Assembly (NCBI GenBank): GCA_025093555.1
Contig: JAIWNF010000015.1
Coordinates: forward strand, 620,001-684,000
Reading direction: 5' to 3'
DNA: 64,000 bases
DNA from: Circinella umbellata
Lineage: Eukaryota; Mucoromycota; Mucoromycetes; Mucorales; Lichtheimiaceae
Shown here piece by piece: positions 60,001 through 64,000 of the stretch (its first letter is position 1; each line of letters starts with the position of its first letter). The position numbers and the translations under genes are program-made. Under the pieces are notes generated by a model. The model searched no databases, was not told where the DNA came from, and was given only the letters and a program-made list of their open reading frames with translations.

Positions 60001-63000
60001 GATCATCTTAATAGTTTACATTTTGTCTTTGAAAAAATAAAAAAAAAAAAGAGGGGGCGCACGAGCGCTCGGTTATATTTTTAACCTATTTTCTCGTACC
60101 ACCAATAGACTTTTTTGACAAGTAACTCTTTGTATCTTGACTCAATAATTTAATTGAATGCCCCAGGTTGACTAGAAATGAGGATAGTTATTATTTTTTT
60201 GTCGTTGGTTGACAAGAATGATGTGGGTTACTGTGATTATTAATGCACATTAAAAATATAAACATTTTATTTAAAATATCACACAACAAATATATATAAA
60301 TATAACCATGAAATTTATTCAACAAATACATATCATATTTTTTATTTAAGGCGTAGAATTTCGAGAATAAAACAGTATGCATATTATAATTCAAGTCAGC
60401 AAAAAAAAATTCCTACAATTGAACTCTTGAACATAAAATTCTATTTGTTACGGGTACCATTGATTCGGATGTGTGTAATTATTATTAACCATAAAAGGCA
60501 AATGTTTATGATAATAAAAGCAACGTTTTTTTTTTCTTTATTTGTTCATTTTGCTTGGCAACAAAGAGGATTAACTCTCTCTCCCCTTAGTTACATTCTC
60601 ATTCTTCTCTTCCCTTCCCTTCCCCCCCCCCTACCCTTAATGGGAAAACAAATATAGTTTGCTATTTTCCTCTTTTCTCCTCCTTTTTTACGAAACGTGG
60701 TAGATAAAAAGAAAATCGTCAGTGATTTTTTTTTTCATGTTTAAAAAACGAGGACCATTGTTGTCTTTCAATTATAAAACGTAGAAATTATGCAAGTTCC
60801 ATGTGCCGCCCTTTCTCTTCCCCCCCCCGTTTTTCTCATGCAATAACCTCATTCTTGGAGTCTTATAATACATATTTTAGTTATATGAGTCTAATGCATA
60901 TAATAATCATGATACATCGTTGTTCTGTCGTTCTTTTTGTGTATCCGTTTTTTATGGACTAGTCAAAATTATATATGGAAAAACGGACTATACACATAGG
61001 GGGTTATATAATACGTAGACTATCTATTTTGCGAATGCATCGTGTTTAGAAATGTGTTTTATTCGTTCATATTATAATTTTATCAGATGTAAAAAGAAAA
61101 ACGGCTATTATGAATCAGATAATTTGAATTTAGTTTCTATTATATACACGTGCCAGAACCTTTTTCTTGTCACATTTTTTTTTTTGATTTGACTCTTTAT
61201 GGAATAGTAGTCTACTTGTTTTCATATTATATAAACTTTTTGTGTCAAGGTAATTTTGTGAAGTACGTACATTTTCATTTTTGGATATAAGAAGTAACAC
61301 CCCCCCCACCACCACCACCCCTCGTATTTGGGCGATCTAAAACATCACACAAAAAAAAAAGTAATTTCCATACATTTGGATATTCTGCAGCAACTTTTTT
61401 TATTTTAAAGAATTTTTGTTCGGGGCAGACCGTTCAAATGTATCAAAATAAACATTGGATTCTTTTTTTTTAAAAAAAAAAATCTATATTAGCCGACAGA
61501 GTTATTCTTAGAAAAGGAGGGGGATATTCTGGTCAGTATTGTATTTAAGATATTGAAAAAAAGAAACAAGACGTCAAGTTTCCCCCCCCCATGCTTCAGT
61601 TATATCCAGCACTAGCCAAAAAGTTGTTGTTTTTTTTCAAGAGGGATAAAACTTTTGGTAACTTTGTGTGTTACAATGATGACATGATTGCTTTTTGTTG
61701 AGTTCATTTTCTTCTCCTTCTTCTTCAATTACACAGTAACATGTAAATTTAATGCAAGTAATTGTGATTCAAGTGGCTCAAAATAAACCCCCCCTCTTCT
61801 CATTCAACATTTAAAATACGTTAATAACACATGTTTCATATAAGATCAACGAATATAAATTTCATATTAAAAAAAGAAATTAAAAAAAAACTGGAAAAGA
61901 ATGACTTTTTTTTAATAGGCTTGAGCACGTACTCAATATTTTCCAATTAACTTTGTTAAAAAAAATTGTTGTGCTTATCAATAATAAGTATAGTATTCAC
62001 AATTTAGTGTTACTACGTAGAGATTATTAGAGAAGCACCCGATATCTAGAACGAGAAAAATAGAAGACTCCCTAAACTATTAGAGTGACCACATTGCAAA
62101 AACACCTGTTTATGAATATGGAATTATGAGCATGTAATCCCTATTTAATCTATATATAAGATCATTAGCTATACCATATTAGATATCGCAATATTCCTAC
62201 ACTTTTTTTTTGTGTTATTTAAAGCAAACTTTATTGAGGAGGAAACCGAGTGTTTGATTTATTTGACTGAGAATTTTTATATTATTGTAATTCTACTCAT
62301 GATTTATCATAATACGTACGAATATAAAGTTATATAATAAGCTAACTTAACGAGCAAGAATATCACATGTATCCATCCTATTACCAAAGTTTTACTAACT
62401 GGTTTTAATAAGCTGGAATTATTTTTATTATAATTGGGTGAATTATATTTCTTTATTTACAAAAGATATTAATAAGTCTTAACTATATTATGTATTTATA
62501 TAACCCATTGTTATTATATACTCATAAGTTACGTATTAAAAATAGTATTGAAATCGTTTACTGTTGAACTATTACCATCTTAATAAATGAACACCCTCCA
62601 TTATTCTAATAATAATACCTCAATTTAAGCCGAGCACAATGGATGAAACCCTCATTCAATAGCAAGTTATATTATACCGAAATTGAACCAATATATAGAA
62701 AAGAGAGTTATATCTTGTCTAATATTATGTAATGACACTCGTAGTATATTAATGACAAATAAATAAAAGTTTTTTATTGGCCAGTAGTTTATATAAAATA
62801 AAATAAAATAAAAGAAGAGAAAAGATATTGCTATTGAACGATTGAACTATAAATAATATCATTTAACTTGCAAACAGAAAAGAAAGAATTGATCAATTAA
62901 CAAAACAATGGGCTGGGTAAAACGATTAAATATATTAGCTTCCTGTCACCGATTGTTTCACAAAGCAACCCCGAAAAAGCACGGACCCCCCCTTGTAGAA

Positions 63001-64000
63001 TCATCCACATCTTTAAAACTCTCCTTCTTGTTCTAAATAAAAGAATATATATTTTTGTGATTCGTTATAACGAATATAAGTAATTAGTTTTTTTTTATGT
63101 TCGTTCATGAATTGATCTAACTTAGTTTTTCAATTAATTTTTGTAGGTTTTTTTTTTCTTCCAAGTAAAAGAGTAAAGAGAAATACGTAAAAATATTTAT
63201 AATTTACGATTTTAAATATGGAACATATATACAAAGTGTATATAATTAATACTGCTTATGTATGTAAAAGCTTTACTAGTGGTGTATGATACTATATATA
63301 TATATATATATATATATAATGTTACATACCGCATTTGGATGAGTTTGTATTGAATCAAAATCAAGAGGATTAAGGAAATTTCGAATAAAAAAGATTTGAG
63401 GGTGGAATTTTTATAACCCACAAAGTTGTCAATTGATAAAATAACAGAAAAAATAAACTAAAAGAGAGATGGTAATAAAGCAGTGAGGAACCCGACATCA
63501 GATTTAGATATGAGTTTCTGTTCAATTTACGTTGTATTGTAGTTACGTATTCCGAAAATACCATTTTTTACTTTTTGTAACAAATAATTTTCGCAGCTGT
63601 ACCAAAGCGTGAGTAACAAAAGTCACTCTTTCCTTTGACAACATCATATCACACTATGAGGTAAAAATTCTTATCATTATTACTACGTTCGTATAGTTCC
63701 AAATTTCTGTCGCTGGTGGAATCAACATACTATATTACCGATGTAATAATGTAAGAAAATAATTATCTATTGAAAAAAAAAAGCCATATTTAATTAATCA
63801 TGCTCATTGATCAGCATCATTGACTTGTTAGAAACGTGTAAGATGTTTTGAGCTATTGAAACACCTTGTGTTATTAATTATTATGCTGTGCGTCAATTCA
63901 TTTACTCTTCTACTTTTGTCGTCCGCAATGGACATCTATTGGAATGAATTTCTATCTATACTATGTATAAAGCTCTACAACAACAATGTTACAGAGAGTT
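57013..64000. other. Gene-poor right end
   Basis: 7 kb in which I see no supported coding exon, RNA gene or clear repeat structure. It contains TA runs (57921-57933, 63295-63318), CA and C runs, many poly-A/T tracts and short chance ORFs on both strands. Confidence 0.55.

Noticed and set aside
62908..63036. Small ORF of 42 codons (MGWVKRLNILASCHRLFHK)
   Set aside because: Balanced composition is suggestive, but it is too short, isolated and unrecognised to call a gene.

Overview
The window is nuclear DNA from a fungus, most likely an early-diverging (Mucoromycota-type) filamentous one. It is very AT-rich, with many poly-A/T, TA and trinucleotide tracts. Coding genes are cut by short GT-AG introns (about 40-150 bp, typically gtaagt...tatag). 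The gene content is fungal or general eukaryotic: a Cla4-type PAK, a LIM-C1-RhoGAP, an eIF4G with a charged helix, an Mvp1-type sorting nexin and mitochondrial GatA. The genus cannot be fixed from sequence reading alone. All exon models below were joined by hand; every junction is GT-AG and keeps the frame. No tRNA, rRNA or CRISPR array was seen.

Layout. 1-6390: gene-poor; a partial exon at the left edge and a TA-flanked terminal-inverted-repeat element (680-1493). 6391-16704: three minus-strand genes: a small Myb/SANT protein, a PH-CRIB-kinase PAK and eIF4G. 18069-20402: a plus-strand cytochrome P450 with a 14-bp exon. 20531-30860: four minus-strand genes: uroporphyrinogen-III synthase, LIM-LIM-C1-RhoGAP, mitochondrial GatA and an OPA3-family protein. 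32233-38129: four compact genes in divergent and convergent pairs: a stand-alone DMAP1-binding-domain protein, FAM32A, an alpha/beta hydrolase and Rab geranylgeranyltransferase alpha with an Ig-like insert. 38130-45767: gene-poor, with two tandem arrays (about 214 bp x 4.8 and about 335 bp x 3.9) and a decayed ORF. 45768-49094: PX-BAR sorting nexin (Mvp1/SNX8). 49095-52093: mobile-element zone with a 614-bp TA-flanked element and a TIR-bounded element carrying the C-terminal zinc-ribbon/RuvC-III end of a TnpB/Fanzor-like nuclease. 52094-55825: RPAP1, intronless. 56704-57012: a small four-CxxC protein. 57013-64000: nothing gene-like seen.

Functional links. The PAK and the RhoGAP both act on Cdc42/Rho polarity signalling. 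RabGGTase alpha and the sorting nexin act in membrane traffic. UROS makes haem, which the neighbouring P450 needs. GatA and the OPA3-like protein are mitochondrial. No operon-like logic is implied; the linkage may be chance.

The most unusual item is the Fanzor-like relic (50734-51958), a remnant of the eukaryotic branch of RNA-guided TnpB nucleases, here apparently inside its own small TIR element.
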